This document shows, piece by piece, positions 17,087-26,204 of a stretch of 64,000 nucleotides of DNA. The notes beneath the pieces are model-generated. The model was given only the letters and a program-made list of their open reading frames with translations. It did not search any database and was not told where the DNA came from. The stretch is from CAIYUC01 sp963682005. Its GTDB lineage: Bacteria; Bacteroidota; Bacteroidia; Bacteroidales; FEN-979. The stretch lies in assembly GCA_963682005.1 (NCBI GenBank), contig OY820914.1, positions 1,798,001-1,862,000 on the forward strand. Direction: 5' to 3'. The translations under genes were made by a program, and so were the position numbers. How positions within the stretch are numbered: position 1 is the stretch's first letter; the number at the start of each line of letters is the position of its first letter.

Positions 17087-18451
17087 ATGAAAAGTAAATT
17101 CTTTATTACAGTATCGGCAGTAATGATGCTGACGATGGCAGGCTTTCGGGTTAATGCGACAACGTATAGTTATATCCATGTGGACAGCACTTTCACTTAT
17201 GATTTTACCTTTGCATATTGTCCCAACAACGATTCAATCATGCTTATTGGACCTACCGGCGGAGGTACAAGTAACTGGAGGGTTGATGGTCAGAATTATT
17301 ATAACAGGGACACTTTAGTCTTACCTATTGGTGCCATATATTCTATCGGGGACAGCTTATCGATCTCCGGTGAATTAATTAACTTTTTAATTGCACCTTT
17401 GACTGTTACAGGTACGGGAGGAGCACTTTCCTGCGGAGACAGTACGATGTTACAGGCAACAACAAACCATGAGGGACCCGGAACACTGGCTTATGCCTGG
17501 TCTCCCGTCACAGGATTGAGTAATCCTGTTGTGGCAAATCCTTATGCCTACCCGGTGACGCCGGCTACGACTATCTATACCGTGTCATTAACCCTCGATG
17601 GGTGTACCATTACGGATACTGCAGCCGTTTCATTTATCCCGGGGATCGCACCTGGTATTTGCATGGTCGGTGTTGACAGTGCCACAAATAAGAATATGGT
17701 CATTTGGGATAGAACCGATGCAACGTTAATTGACACGATCACTATTTACAGAGAGACAAATACTACCGGAGTGTATGTAAAGATACATGCACAACCGTTT
17801 GCGTCACTGAACGTTTTTATTGATACTTCCTCATACCCGAATGTTCAATCCGGCAAATACAGAATTTCAGGAGTAGATCATTGCGGATTTGATTTGGCGT
17901 TCAGCGATTATCATAAGACGATGCATTTGACCATTAACCAGGGGCAGGGAACGGCATGGAATTTAATTTGGGAAGCATACGAAGGATTTGTTGTATTATC
18001 CTATCAGATATACAGAGGAACTGCTGCGGATAATTTACAATTAATAGGGACTACTTCAGGCAGCAGCACACAATACAGTGATTTTACAGCGCCTTCCGGT
18101 AATATTTATTATCAAATCAAAGTGATTAACCCCAGTGTTTGCAATCCTACAAAATCGTATAATTTTTCTTGTTCAAATATTGCAACAAATAACCCGAATG
18201 GCATTTTTGTAAATGGTAACGAACCTGATTTGTTTACGTTTTATCCAAATCCGGCAAAGGATAAAATAAAAGTCTCAATGTTGAAAAAAGCTACAATAGA
18301 AATTCTGACAATAGAAGGACAAATTGTCAAGACTTTTGATGTCGTTTACAAAGAGCTTACAATAGATCTGGGAAATTTATCACAGGGAGTTTATTTAATA
18401 AAAGCCACCACAGACAAAGAAATTTCTATCAAGAGATTTGTAAAACAGTAA
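17087..18451 (+). CDS. T9SS-sorted surface protein with Ig/PKD-like domains
   Basis: 454 residues with a signal peptide ending near VNA (residue about 24). Residues about 30-100 are an N-terminal beta domain with CPNNDSIMLIGPTGGGTSNW. Residues about 105-185 resemble a gliding-motility or PKD-like module (YAWSPVTGLSNPVVANPYAYPVTPATTIY). Residues about 190-370 hold two FN3-like repeats. The C-terminal 75 residues are a T9SS type A sorting domain (FYPNPAKDKIKVSM ... SIKRFVKQ). The gene is visibly richer in A/T than its neighbours and is flanked by direct repeats (16658-16800, 18559-18655), suggesting later acquisition. No enzyme motif was seen. Confidence 0.85.
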   Translation: MKSKFFITVSAVMMLTMAGFRVNATTYSYIHVDSTFTYDFTFAYCPNNDSIMLIGPTGGGTSNWRVDGQNYYNRDTLVLPIGAIYSIGDSLSISGELINFLIAPLTVTGTGGALSCGDSTMLQATTNHEGPGTLAYAWSPVTGLSNPVVANPYAYPVTPATTIYTVSLTLDGCTITDTAAVSFIPGIAPGICMVGVDSATNKNMVIWDRTDATLIDTITIYRETNTTGVYVKIHAQPFASLNVFIDTSSYPNVQSGKYRISGVDHCGFDLAFSDYHKTMHLTINQGQGTAWNLIWEAYEGFVVLSYQIYRGTAADNLQLIGTTSGSSTQYSDFTAPSGNIYYQIKVINPSVCNPTKSYNFSCSNIATNNPNGIFVNGNEPDLFTFYPNPAKDKIKVSMLKKATIEILTIEGQIVKTFDVVYKELTIDLGNLSQGVYLIKATTDKEISIKRFVKQ

Positions 18452-18480
18452 GCTGCTGATAGTGAACAATTAACAACTAA

Positions 18481-18523
18481 CAGTGAACAGTGAAATGAAA
18501 AATTTAAGATTCACTGTTCACTG
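18481..18523. terminator. Perfect 14-bp-arm hairpin after the AT-rich T9SS gene
   Basis: CAGTGAACAGTGAA (18481-18494) and TTCACTGTTCACTG (18510-18523) are exact inverse complements around a 15-nt A/T loop. Related AGTGAACA and TGTTCACTG words continue on both sides (18467-18545). It begins 30 bp after the stop codon at 18451. There is no trailing T-run, so termination is inferred from position and stability only. Confidence 0.5.
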
Positions 18524-18558
18524 TACACTATACGCTGTTCACTGATCCACGTGCTTTT

Positions 18559-18655
18559 TCAGGCAATAGGCAACAGGCAACAGGCAACAGGTGATAGTTC
18601 GAAATTCAAGATTCGTTGATCCTTGCCTTGCTGCCGTCTGGAATATTCAATATTC
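18559..18655. repeat. Second copy of the AGGCAAC array and flanking direct repeat
   Basis: A 7-bp-period array (AGGCAATAGGCAACAGGCAA and on) is followed by GATAGTTCGAAATTCAAGATT, GTTGATCC and GGAATATTC, matching 16735-16791 with few changes. Unlike the first copy, no CCCCGCG palindrome interrupts the array. This repeat and the hairpin at 18481-18523 fill most of the gap 18452-18780. Confidence 0.6.
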
Positions 18656-18710
18656 AAATAACACCGATAAAAATTCCCCGGGACAAACAACCCCGAATTC
18701 AATTTGGGAC

Positions 18711-18718
18711 TATCTTTG
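18711..18718 (+). promoter_or_regulatory. -7 promoter element of the large T9SS gene
   Basis: TATCTTTG, a perfect TAnnTTTG match, 62 bp before the ATG at 18781. It also rules out the longer frame that begins at 18616. Confidence 0.5.
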
Positions 18719-18780
18719 TCTGCAAAAATAGATTTGCCATTCCTTTCAAAACAACATTCCTTACAAAAAATCCCATCGAA

Positions 18781-21700
18781 ATGAAATCTTACACAAAATC
18801 AACGGTCTTTTCAGTTTCCGGCATTGCCCTGTTATTGCCGGCAATGCTCCTCCTGTTCTCCATTTTCCCGCGAACAGCCATTGCGCAATGGAACACAAAT
18901 ACCTCGATAAACCTGGAGATTTCCAGTATCCCCATTGCCGATATGCAGGCGGCACCGACCACCGATGGCAAAACATGGATCGCTTTTTATGCGGAGACTG
19001 GCAGCAATTACGATATGCGGGCGCAGCTGATCGATGCCAACGGTTATAAGCTTCTTGGAGCAGATGGAATGCTCGTAAGCAGCCAGACGTCGGGAAGCGC
19101 AATTTTTGTTTTTAACGTTTGCGTAGATGCTTCCAATAACCTGATCATTGCCTGCCAGGACATGCGAACCGGGAGCATGCAGGCAGTCATGTACAAGATC
19201 TCCCAGGCGGGCACCCACCTTTGGAATGCTACGGGAGTGATCCTTGGCGGAGGTCTCGCACCTTATCCCGCCGTGTTGGGCAATGGCGAGGTGGTTGTTG
19301 CATGGAATGCAGATGCAGGCAACACCCTCGGAATTCAGAAGATCACCACAACGGGAACCCTGGCATGGACGACACCCATTTCCATCATGGTCGGGGGAAG
19401 CACCACCACACGCGGGGAACTGATCGGGAACACGGGGAGTAAATTCACCATGGTCTATCAAAAGCGCGGCGTCGGAATTTCAACCACGTTATATGCACAG
19501 ATGTTTGATAATGCCGGCACGGCCCTTTATCCCGCCACACAGATCTGCAGCCAGACGACAAGCGGGGCGCGTTATTATTCCATCGCGGCAGAAGGCGACA
19601 CCACCTATTACGGATACTACAGCTCCACCGGCAACCGCTTTAACTCTTTTCTTGAAAGGATCAACCCGGGTGGCGTGCTGCCCTGGGGGATTAACGGTTC
19701 GAACTTTAATACTTCCACCGGCACCAACGACAACTACCAGGGGCAGACCGATATTAACCTGGCACCGGGTTCTCCTTATGTATGGTCGGTTTGCAATTTC
19801 ATGGATCCGAACCAGACGGTTTACGGGGTCTATGTACAGAAATTCCTGAAGACCTCGGGCGCCCGCCAGTTCGGCGACGGTGCCAAAGTAGTCTATGCAA
19901 TAAGCACAAACACGGATCAGCATTGCGGGAACCTGGAGCTTGTGAATGACAATCCCATGTTCATGAGCTATGATGTCACTGAAAAAATTTATGCGACAAG
20001 GCTGGATGCAAACGGGAATTTCGTTTGGCCGGGAAACAGGGTCGAGCTGAGCTCAACTACGGCTTCCCCGGGTACTCCAAAAATGAGGTACTGTTTTACC
20101 CCCGATGGTCCGAACCGGTGTGCAGGCACCTGGACGGAGAACAGGGGATCGAATTACAAAGGGTATGCACAGGGCATTTCAATCGGCGGCCTGATCGGGA
20201 TTGACGTTGCCACACAAGGCGGCGTACCCGCAACGATAACAACCAATGGAGGAACCCTTCAGATGGTGGCAACGGTGTTCCCTTCAACGGCGAACCAGGC
20301 TGTGAACTGGAGTATCGTACCGGGAACAGGATCAGCAACGATAAGTACGACCGGACTTGTAACAGCGACCGGAAACGGGACTGTTTATGCAAAGGCCATC
20401 GCTGTCCAGGATGTAACCATGAAAGATTCTCTCCTGATCACTATGACGGGGCAGGCTGCCTTTGCTCCAACCGTAATAACCCTTGCTGCAACCGCAATCA
20501 CCGGAACTACTGCCACGCTCAATGGATCGGTGAATGCGAACGGGGCGAGTACGACCGTGACATTCAACTGGGGAGTGAATGTTTCATACGGAAATACGGC
20601 CTCAGGGAGCCCGGGAACAGTCATCGGTGCTTCGCCTACAGCCGTTCTATCCAACCTGAGCGGCCTTCTTCCGGTAAGTACCTACCATTTCCGCTGTGTC
20701 GGTGTCAACACCATGGGCACCACATACGGTGCTGACCTGCAGTTCACCACCTGCCAGCCACCGGCAGCCGCCGGAACCATCACAGGTCCAACATCGGTCT
20801 GCCAGAATCAATCAGGTATCGTATACAGTGTTCCCACGATCCAGTATGCCACAACCTATACCTGGACGGTACCCACCGGCGCAAATATCACTGCCGGGGC
20901 CGGAACCAACTCCATCACGGTAACTTACACAACCGGAGCAATCCCGGGGAATGTTACCGTTGCCGGCACCAACTCCTGCCAGTCAGGCACGGGATCCACC
21001 CTTGCTGTTAATGTAAGCCAGGTACCCACCCCAACGATAACAGGTCCTGGTGAAGCCTGTACAGGTACCACCAGCTACAATTACCTTACGGAAGCCGGTA
21101 TGACCAATTATGTATGGGCAATCTCATCAGGAGGGACGATCCTTTCCGGGACCGGCACCAGCTCCGTCATGGTCCAGTGGAATGTGACAGGACCACAGAC
21201 ACTGAGCATCAATTACAGCAATTCAGGCGGATGCCAGGCACCGGCCCCTGTTGTGAAGAATGTAACCGTAAGTGTGTTGCCATCTGCAGCCGGTACCATT
21301 ACCGGGGATCAAACCGTTTGCGCCAATTCAACGGGACATGTTTATTCGGTGGATCCCGTCGCCGGGGCCACCTCCTATGTATGGAACGTTCCTTCAGGAG
21401 GCACCATTGTTTCCGGGGCAGGAACAACATCCATCACAGTAAACTATTCGTTGAGTGCCGTTTCCGGCAACGTCACCGTTGAGGGGAATAATGTTTGCGG
21501 CAACGGACCGGGCTCAAGCCTGAATGTGCTGGTGAACCCGGCTCCTGCCACCCCTGTCGTGGATTCCAGCGGGGTGGTCCTGACGAGTAGTTCGACAACG
21601 GGTAACCAATGGTATAAAGACGGTGTGCTGATTGCGGGCGCTACCGGCCAGCAGTATGTTGTTTCGGAAACCGGAACTTACTGGACGGTGGTGACGATCA

Positions 21701-22020
21701 ACGGCTGTTCCTCTGCAGAGTCGAACCATGTTTACATCCTCATTACGGGTGCTGAATCATTGCAAAGCCCGGTATTTTCAATCAAACCGGTTCCGAACGA
21801 CGGACAGTTTACCATTACGATCCGTTCATCCGTTATAAAAACCTTCAGCCTTGAGATCTACAATATCCTGGGGATGAAAGTCTATACGATGAATGAAATC
21901 CATGTAAATGACATGACGCAGAAAACGATTGATCTGAGGCCGGTTCCGGATGGTGTTTATACGCTTGTCCTGAAAGACAGGGATAACAAGATGGTGAAGC
22001 AGTTTGTTGTGAAGAGGTAA
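18781..22020 (+). CDS. Large T9SS cargo with BIG2, FN3 and repeated PKD-like domains
   Basis: 1,079 residues from the ATG at 18781; the upstream in-frame extension precedes the promoter and lacks a signal. The signal peptide runs to about residue 36 (TAIAQ). Residues about 40-450 are a propeller-like region with no recognised family. A bacterial Ig group 2 domain follows (VDVATQGG-like start, NWSIVPGTGSATISTTGLVTA), then an FN3-like domain (TLNGSVNANGASTTVTFNWG). Three PKD-like modules come next, each with TITGPTSVC or TITGDQTVC and a TYTWTVP or SYVWNVP core. A T9SS type A domain ends the protein (FSIKPVPNDGQFTITI ... MVKQFVVKR). Probably a surface-exposed adhesive or structural protein. Confidence 0.85.
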   Translation: MKSYTKSTVFSVSGIALLLPAMLLLFSIFPRTAIAQWNTNTSINLEISSIPIADMQAAPTTDGKTWIAFYAETGSNYDMRAQLIDANGYKLLGADGMLVSSQTSGSAIFVFNVCVDASNNLIIACQDMRTGSMQAVMYKISQAGTHLWNATGVILGGGLAPYPAVLGNGEVVVAWNADAGNTLGIQKITTTGTLAWTTPISIMVGGSTTTRGELIGNTGSKFTMVYQKRGVGISTTLYAQMFDNAGTALYPATQICSQTTSGARYYSIAAEGDTTYYGYYSSTGNRFNSFLERINPGGVLPWGINGSNFNTSTGTNDNYQGQTDINLAPGSPYVWSVCNFMDPNQTVYGVYVQKFLKTSGARQFGDGAKVVYAISTNTDQHCGNLELVNDNPMFMSYDVTEKIYATRLDANGNFVWPGNRVELSSTTASPGTPKMRYCFTPDGPNRCAGTWTENRGSNYKGYAQGISIGGLIGIDVATQGGVPATITTNGGTLQMVATVFPSTANQAVNWSIVPGTGSATISTTGLVTATGNGTVYAKAIAVQDVTMKDSLLITMTGQAAFAPTVITLAATAITGTTATLNGSVNANGASTTVTFNWGVNVSYGNTASGSPGTVIGASPTAVLSNLSGLLPVSTYHFRCVGVNTMGTTYGADLQFTTCQPPAAAGTITGPTSVCQNQSGIVYSVPTIQYATTYTWTVPTGANITAGAGTNSITVTYTTGAIPGNVTVAGTNSCQSGTGSTLAVNVSQVPTPTITGPGEACTGTTSYNYLTEAGMTNYVWAISSGGTILSGTGTSSVMVQWNVTGPQTLSINYSNSGGCQAPAPVVKNVTVSVLPSAAGTITGDQTVCANSTGHVYSVDPVAGATSYVWNVPSGGTIVSGAGTTSITVNYSLSAVSGNVTVEGNNVCGNGPGSSLNVLVNPAPATPVVDSSGVVLTSSSTTGNQWYKDGVLIAGATGQQYVVSETGTYWTVVTINGCSSAESNHVYILITGAESLQSPVFSIKPVPNDGQFTITIRSSVIKTFSLEIYNILGMKVYTMNEIHVNDMTQKTIDLRPVPDGVYTLVLKDRDNKMVKQFVVKR

Positions 22021-22027
22021 ATTACCG

Positions 22028-22200
22028 TATCCACCCCGACCTTCTGTCTTCCCCTCCCTACTTGTAGGGAGGGGATAAGAGGGGTGGGTATGTGCAGCTC
22101 CTGGAGGGGATAAGAGGGGTGGGTATGTGCAGCTCCTGGAGGGGATAAGAGGGGTGGGTATGTGCGGCTCATGGAGGGGATAAGAGGGGTGGGGATCCCC
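22028..22200. repeat. Family B hairpin repeat followed by a 35-bp tandem duplication
   Basis: 22028-22095 is the family B element (CCACCCCGACC, CCCCTCCCTACTTGTAGGGAGGGG, AAGAGGGGTGGG). Its 3' part plus TATGTGCAGCTCCT is then repeated in tandem with an exact period of 35 bp: GGGGTGGG starts at 22081, 22116, 22151 and 22186, with single-base differences in the last copies. It sits between two convergent genes. Confidence 0.8.
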
Positions 22201-22206
22201 CATCAA

Positions 22207-23835
22207 TCACGACAACGTCCTTAGGTTTTCCAGTTTTTTCTTTGCAAGAAAACTATGAATGTCGCCCAGGTGCTCTTTAACACGTTTGTTGCCGAATTCA
22301 TATACCTTGGAAACAAGGCCGTCGAGGAAATCGCGGTCGTGGGAAACAAGGATGAGCGTTCCGTCGTAATCCTGAAGGGCGCTCTTGAGGATGTCCTTTG
22401 TTTTCATGTCGAGATGGTTTGTAGGCTCATCGAGGATCAGCAGGTTGACCGGTTCGAGCAGCAGCTTGATCATGGCCAGCCGCGTGCGTTCTCCGCCGGA
22501 AAGCACCTTGACTTTCTTGGTCCAGTCATCGGCCCCGAACATGAATGCACCGAGGAGGTCTTTTATTTTCGTCCGGATGTCGCCTTTGGCCACATCATCG
22601 ATCGTTTCCAGCACAGTGATCCCTTCATCCAGGAGCGAAGCTTCGTTCTGGGCGAAATAGCCGATCATCGTATTGTGGCCAATGGTCAGCTTGCCGTCGA
22701 AGCCAATTTCGCCCATGATCGCCTTGACCATGGTTGATTTTCCTTCGCCGTTCTTCCCGACAAAGGCTACACGTTCGCCACGCTGGATGCTGAACGTAGC
22801 ATCCGAAAATACATTGTGATCTCCATAGAGTTTCGAGACCCCGTCGAGGATCACGGGATAGCTTCCTGACCGCGGTGAAGGCGGGAACCGGAGCCTGAGT
22901 GCGGAGGTGTCCACCTCATCGATCTCGATCAGGGTAATCTTTTCCAGCATCTTGACCCGCGACTGCACCTGGTTTGTCTTGGAATAGGTTCCCCTGAATC
23001 GTTCGATGAAATCCTGGTTCTCGGCAATGAATTTCTGCTGCTCATCATACTGTTTCTGCTGCTGTTCGCGGCGTTCCTTGCGGAGAACGAGGTATGACGA
23101 ATAGTTCACCCGGTAGTCGTAGATCCGGCCCATGGTCACCTCGATGGTGCGGGTGGTGATGTTATCCACAAAAGCCCGGTCGTGGGAGATGACGATCACC
23201 GCATTCGCGCTGTTGATAAGGAAATCCTCGAACCACTGGATGGATTCGATGTCCATGTGGTTGGTTGGCTCATCGAGCAGGAGGAGGTCAGGTTTCTTCA
23301 GCAGGATCTTTGCCAGCTCGATCCGCATGCGCCATCCGCCGCTGAACTCGCCGGTGGGCCGTTTAAAATCTTCGCGACTGAATCCCAGTCCCAGCAATAT
23401 TTTCTCAACCTCGGCATCGTAATTCGTTTCCGCAAGGGAATAGAATTTCTCGCTGAGCGTGGATACCCGTTCGATCAGGTCATAATATTCAGCCGATTCA
23501 TAATCATCACGGGTGGAAAGCTGGACGTTCAGTTCAGCGATCTCACGCTCCATGTCAAGGATATGGATGAAAGCCTGGGCGGCTTCTTCAAAGACCGTCC
23601 GGCTGTCGACAATGCTCAGGTGCTGCGGCAGGTATGCAATCACGGCATCCTTCGGCGAGGAGACCTTGCCGCGTGTTGGCGTTTTATTTCCCGCAATGAT
23701 CTTCAGAAGGGTCGATTTCCCGGCCCCGTTCTTCCCCATGAGGGCGATCCTGTCCTTGTCGTTAATAGCGAAAGAAATATCCCTGAAAAGAGTCGTCCCT
23801 CCAAACTCTACGGTCAGCCCGTCAACTGAAATCAT
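22207..23835 (-). CDS. ABC-F family ATPase (translation factor type)
   Basis: 542 residues with two complete ABC cassettes and no membrane segment. The first has Walker A GKNGAGKST (about 35-43), signature FSGGWRMRIELAK and Walker B LLLLDEPTNHMD. The second has GKNGEGKST, LSGGERTRLAMIK and LLILDEPTNHLD. The linker between them is long, charged and Gln/Glu-rich (ERREQQQKQYDEQQ), the P-site tRNA-interaction motif of ABC-F proteins. These proteins bind the ribosomal E site and rescue or regulate translation; some give antibiotic resistance. It is divergent from the Tet(M)-like GTPase, another ribosome-acting factor. Confidence 0.93.
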   Translation of the reverse strand: MISVDGLTVEFGGTTLFRDISFAINDKDRIALMGKNGAGKSTLLKIIAGNKTPTRGKVSSPKDAVIAYLPQHLSIVDSRTVFEEAAQAFIHILDMEREIAELNVQLSTRDDYESAEYYDLIERVSTLSEKFYSLAETNYDAEVEKILLGLGFSREDFKRPTGEFSGGWRMRIELAKILLKKPDLLLLDEPTNHMDIESIQWFEDFLINSANAVIVISHDRAFVDNITTRTIEVTMGRIYDYRVNYSSYLVLRKERREQQQKQYDEQQKFIAENQDFIERFRGTYSKTNQVQSRVKMLEKITLIEIDEVDTSALRLRFPPSPRSGSYPVILDGVSKLYGDHNVFSDATFSIQRGERVAFVGKNGEGKSTMVKAIMGEIGFDGKLTIGHNTMIGYFAQNEASLLDEGITVLETIDDVAKGDIRTKIKDLLGAFMFGADDWTKKVKVLSGGERTRLAMIKLLLEPVNLLILDEPTNHLDMKTKDILKSALQDYDGTLILVSHDRDFLDGLVSKVYEFGNKRVKEHLGDIHSFLAKKKLENLRTLS

Positions 23836-23984
23836 CCCTGGTTTATTAAGAGAATGTTTAAATTTTCCATGAAATGAACAAAATGTAAAATCTAAAATGG
23901 TAAAATGGAGGAAATGTGATCTGTATTACCATTTTGCATTTTCTTAATTCGCAGATCAATTTTAAACAGACCGAAAATGAGCCG

Positions 23985-23992
23985 CAAAGATA
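23985..23992 (-). promoter_or_regulatory. -7 promoter element of the ABC-F gene
   Basis: CAAAGATA on the plus strand, TATCTTTG on the minus strand. The leader would be about 145 nt to the ATG at 23835, long enough to hold regulatory structure. Confidence 0.5.
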
Positions 23993-24032
23993 CCGGTTTT
24001 TAGGAAGGGAGGATTATTCCCGGATAATTTAC

Positions 24033-24040
24033 TAAGTTCG
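24033..24040 (+). promoter_or_regulatory. -7-like promoter element of the Tet(M)-like GTPase gene
   Basis: TAAGTTCG, one mismatch from TAnnTTTG, ending 8 bp before the ATG at 24049. If used, the message would be nearly leaderless for that start; the next in-frame Met is at 24061. Confidence 0.35.
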
Positions 24041-24048
24041 CAGCCCGT

Positions 24049-26019
24049 ATGAATCATCGAATGCAGCAACCGATCCGGAATATCGCCATCATGGCTCATG
24101 CCGATGCCGGTAAAACCACCATCACCGAGCAATTCCTTTTCCTGGGAGGCCAGACGAAGAAACCGGGTCATGTCGACCAGGGAACGGCCCAAACGGATTT
24201 TCTCCCGGTCGAGAAGGAGCGCGGAATCTCAGTAAGGTCAGCCCACACTTCCTTTACCTGGAAGAATACCCGGATTAACCTGACCGATACCCCCGGCCAT
24301 GTCGATTTTTCATCGGATGTGGAACGGGTCATGCGTGTTCCGGATGCTGTCATCCTTGTTATTTCAGCAGTTGAGGGAGTCCAGGCTCATACAGGAACAC
24401 TCTGGTCGGCATTAAGGGAACGACAGATCCCCGTCCTCTTTTTTATCAATAAGATCGATCGGGTCGGCGCCGACAGCGAGGCCGTCATCAGGGATATTGA
24501 AAAAGAGCTGAAGGTGAAACCCTTTTGCCTCCAGCACACCTCCGGTGAAGATGAAAATGAGGTATCGGTAAGGAGTTTGTGGACCCCGGAAAGCATGGAT
24601 TCAGGCCTCACGGAGCATATCGTCGCCGGAGATGAAAAACTGCTGAACAAATATCTTGAAGGTGCTCCACTTTCTTTTGAAGAACTTGACCGCCAGTTGA
24701 CCCTGATGATCAGATCGTGCAACGTGTACCCACTCATGTTCGGATCTGCCAAGATGAGATGCGGCATAGAAGATCTGCTTGATTTTGTGGTGAATTATTT
24801 CCCGGCACCTGGCGGGGATCCGCTGAAGCCCCTTTCTGCGCTTGTTTTTGGGGTTAGTCATGACAGGATCATGGGGAAGATCGCCTTTGTCAGGATTTTT
24901 AACGGAAGCATCAGCAACCGGGAGGTCGTTTTCAATTCGACCCGGAAGGTTGAAGAGAAAGTTACACAGGTGCGCCGCATCATTTCCAACAGGTATGAGG
25001 ATACAGGGTTTGCTGAGGCCGGAGATATTGCCGGGATCAGCGGACTGGCAAGTGCACAGGTCGGGGATTTGCTGGGGGTTTCCAGGGAAAGCATACCACC
25101 TGTTGTAAAAATCCGGACACCGCTGCTGACCGTCCAGGTGAAGGCAGTCAATCCCAAGGACTATTCTGCACTGGCAGAAGCCATGCAGGAACTCGCCGCC
25201 GAGGATCCTGTGCTGGATTTCGAATGGCTGAGGGAAGAAGCCGAAATGCATGTGAAGATCATGGGCTGGATCCAGATGGAGGTGCTGGAGCGGATCCTTG
25301 CTGACCGTTTCGGCATTGCGGCCACCTTCGAAAACCCGACTGTCATCTACAAGGAAACTCCCTCCAGGCCAGGCGAAGGATTTGTGAGGTACTGGATGCC
25401 GAAGCCCTGCTGGGCCATCATGAAATTCCGGATCGGGCCCGGCGACCGGGGCAGTGGTGTAACCTATCAAAGCCGGGTTTCCGTGAATGACATCCAGCAG
25501 AAATACCAGAACGAAGTGGAGCGGACCATTGCCGCTGCACTGAAGCAGGGGATCAAAGGCTGGGAAGTCACGGATCTGAGGATAACGCTCATTGAAGGAG
25601 AGGACCACCCGGTACATTCCAGGGCGGGAGACTTTGCCGTGGCCACACCCATGGGGATCATGGATGGGCTTGTCAATACCGGCACTACGCTCCTCGAACC
25701 GATGATCCGGTTTATGATCAACGCCCCGGAGGACCTTCTCGGGATCATCACCAGCGACATCACACGGATGCGCGGCAGTTTCGAAAGTCCGTCCATGGAC
25801 AACGGCCGCTTTACGCTGGGAGGAATTGTTCCGCTGGCCACATCGCTCGACTTTCCTGTCAAACTGAGTTCGCGGTCAGGCGGAAAAGCAAGGATATCCA
25901 CGCATTTTGCCGGCTATTCGGAATGTGACGACGAATTGGGCGTGATCCGGTCCTACAAAGGGATCAGCCCGCTCGATACGGCCAAATACATCCTGAAGGC
26001 ACGGAGAGCCATTCAATAA
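24049..26019 (+). CDS. EF-G-like translational GTPase of the Tet(M)/Tet(O) ribosomal-protection branch
   Basis: 656 residues, shorter than EF-G (about 700) and close to Tet(M) (about 640). GTPase motifs: AHADAGKT (16-23), ERGIS (57-61), DTPGH (80-84), NKID (134-137) and GSAK. Downstream are the domain II barrel, domain III (DPVLDFEWLREEAEMHVKIMGWIQMEVL), domain IV and a domain V-type EF-G C-terminus (LLEPMIRFMINAPEDLLG). The GSGVTYQSRVSV and HPVHSRAGDF segments align better with Tet(M) than with EF-G. It should bind the ribosomal A-site region and hydrolyse GTP. Whether it protects from tetracycline cannot be judged; it may be a housekeeping paralogue. Confidence 0.85.
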   Translation: MNHRMQQPIRNIAIMAHADAGKTTITEQFLFLGGQTKKPGHVDQGTAQTDFLPVEKERGISVRSAHTSFTWKNTRINLTDTPGHVDFSSDVERVMRVPDAVILVISAVEGVQAHTGTLWSALRERQIPVLFFINKIDRVGADSEAVIRDIEKELKVKPFCLQHTSGEDENEVSVRSLWTPESMDSGLTEHIVAGDEKLLNKYLEGAPLSFEELDRQLTLMIRSCNVYPLMFGSAKMRCGIEDLLDFVVNYFPAPGGDPLKPLSALVFGVSHDRIMGKIAFVRIFNGSISNREVVFNSTRKVEEKVTQVRRIISNRYEDTGFAEAGDIAGISGLASAQVGDLLGVSRESIPPVVKIRTPLLTVQVKAVNPKDYSALAEAMQELAAEDPVLDFEWLREEAEMHVKIMGWIQMEVLERILADRFGIAATFENPTVIYKETPSRPGEGFVRYWMPKPCWAIMKFRIGPGDRGSGVTYQSRVSVNDIQQKYQNEVERTIAAALKQGIKGWEVTDLRITLIEGEDHPVHSRAGDFAVATPMGIMDGLVNTGTTLLEPMIRFMINAPEDLLGIITSDITRMRGSFESPSMDNGRFTLGGIVPLATSLDFPVKLSSRSGGKARISTHFAGYSECDDELGVIRSYKGISPLDTAKYILKARRAIQ

Positions 26020-26063
26020 AGAGTTTGAATATCGAATATTGAATGAAATACAACTCCCACTAG

Positions 26064-26134
26064 TCACCACCTCACCAGCTCACTAGCTCACCACCTCACC
26101 ACCTCACTAGCTCACTAGCTCACCACCTCACCAC
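26064..26134. repeat. 8-bp-period tandem array (CTCACCAC / CTCACTAG)
   Basis: From 26071 eight exact 8-bp units follow one another, each either CTCACCAC/G or CTCACTAG, in the order CCAG, CTAG, CCAC, CCAC, CTAG, CTAG, CCAC, CCAC at the variable end. Partial units precede and follow. It starts about 45 bp after the GTPase stop codon. It and the promoter at 26205 are the only features seen in 26020-26418. Confidence 0.8.
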
Positions 26135-26204
26135 CTCTCATCGCATATCGAACAGAGAACAACACGGAATTAAAAAAGTCCCTGTTATTTTAATGAATCT
26201 TTGT

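Noticed and set aside
16658..18655. Composite transposon
   Set aside because: The flanking repeats are short tandem and palindromic DNA without a transposase or terminal inverted repeats.
22068..22200. CRISPR array
   Set aside because: The 35-bp units are contiguous with no unique spacers and derive from an adjacent hairpin repeat; no cas genes are present.
24049..26019. Ordinary EF-G or release factor 3
   Set aside because: Length, the AHADAGKT P-loop context and the domain III-V segments follow Tet(M)/Tet(O) rather than EF-G, and RF3 lacks such a domain IV. A tetracycline-resistance claim is also not made.
26064..26134. CRISPR array or phase-variable coding repeat
   Set aside because: Units are 8 bp, have no spacers and lie outside any gene or promoter.
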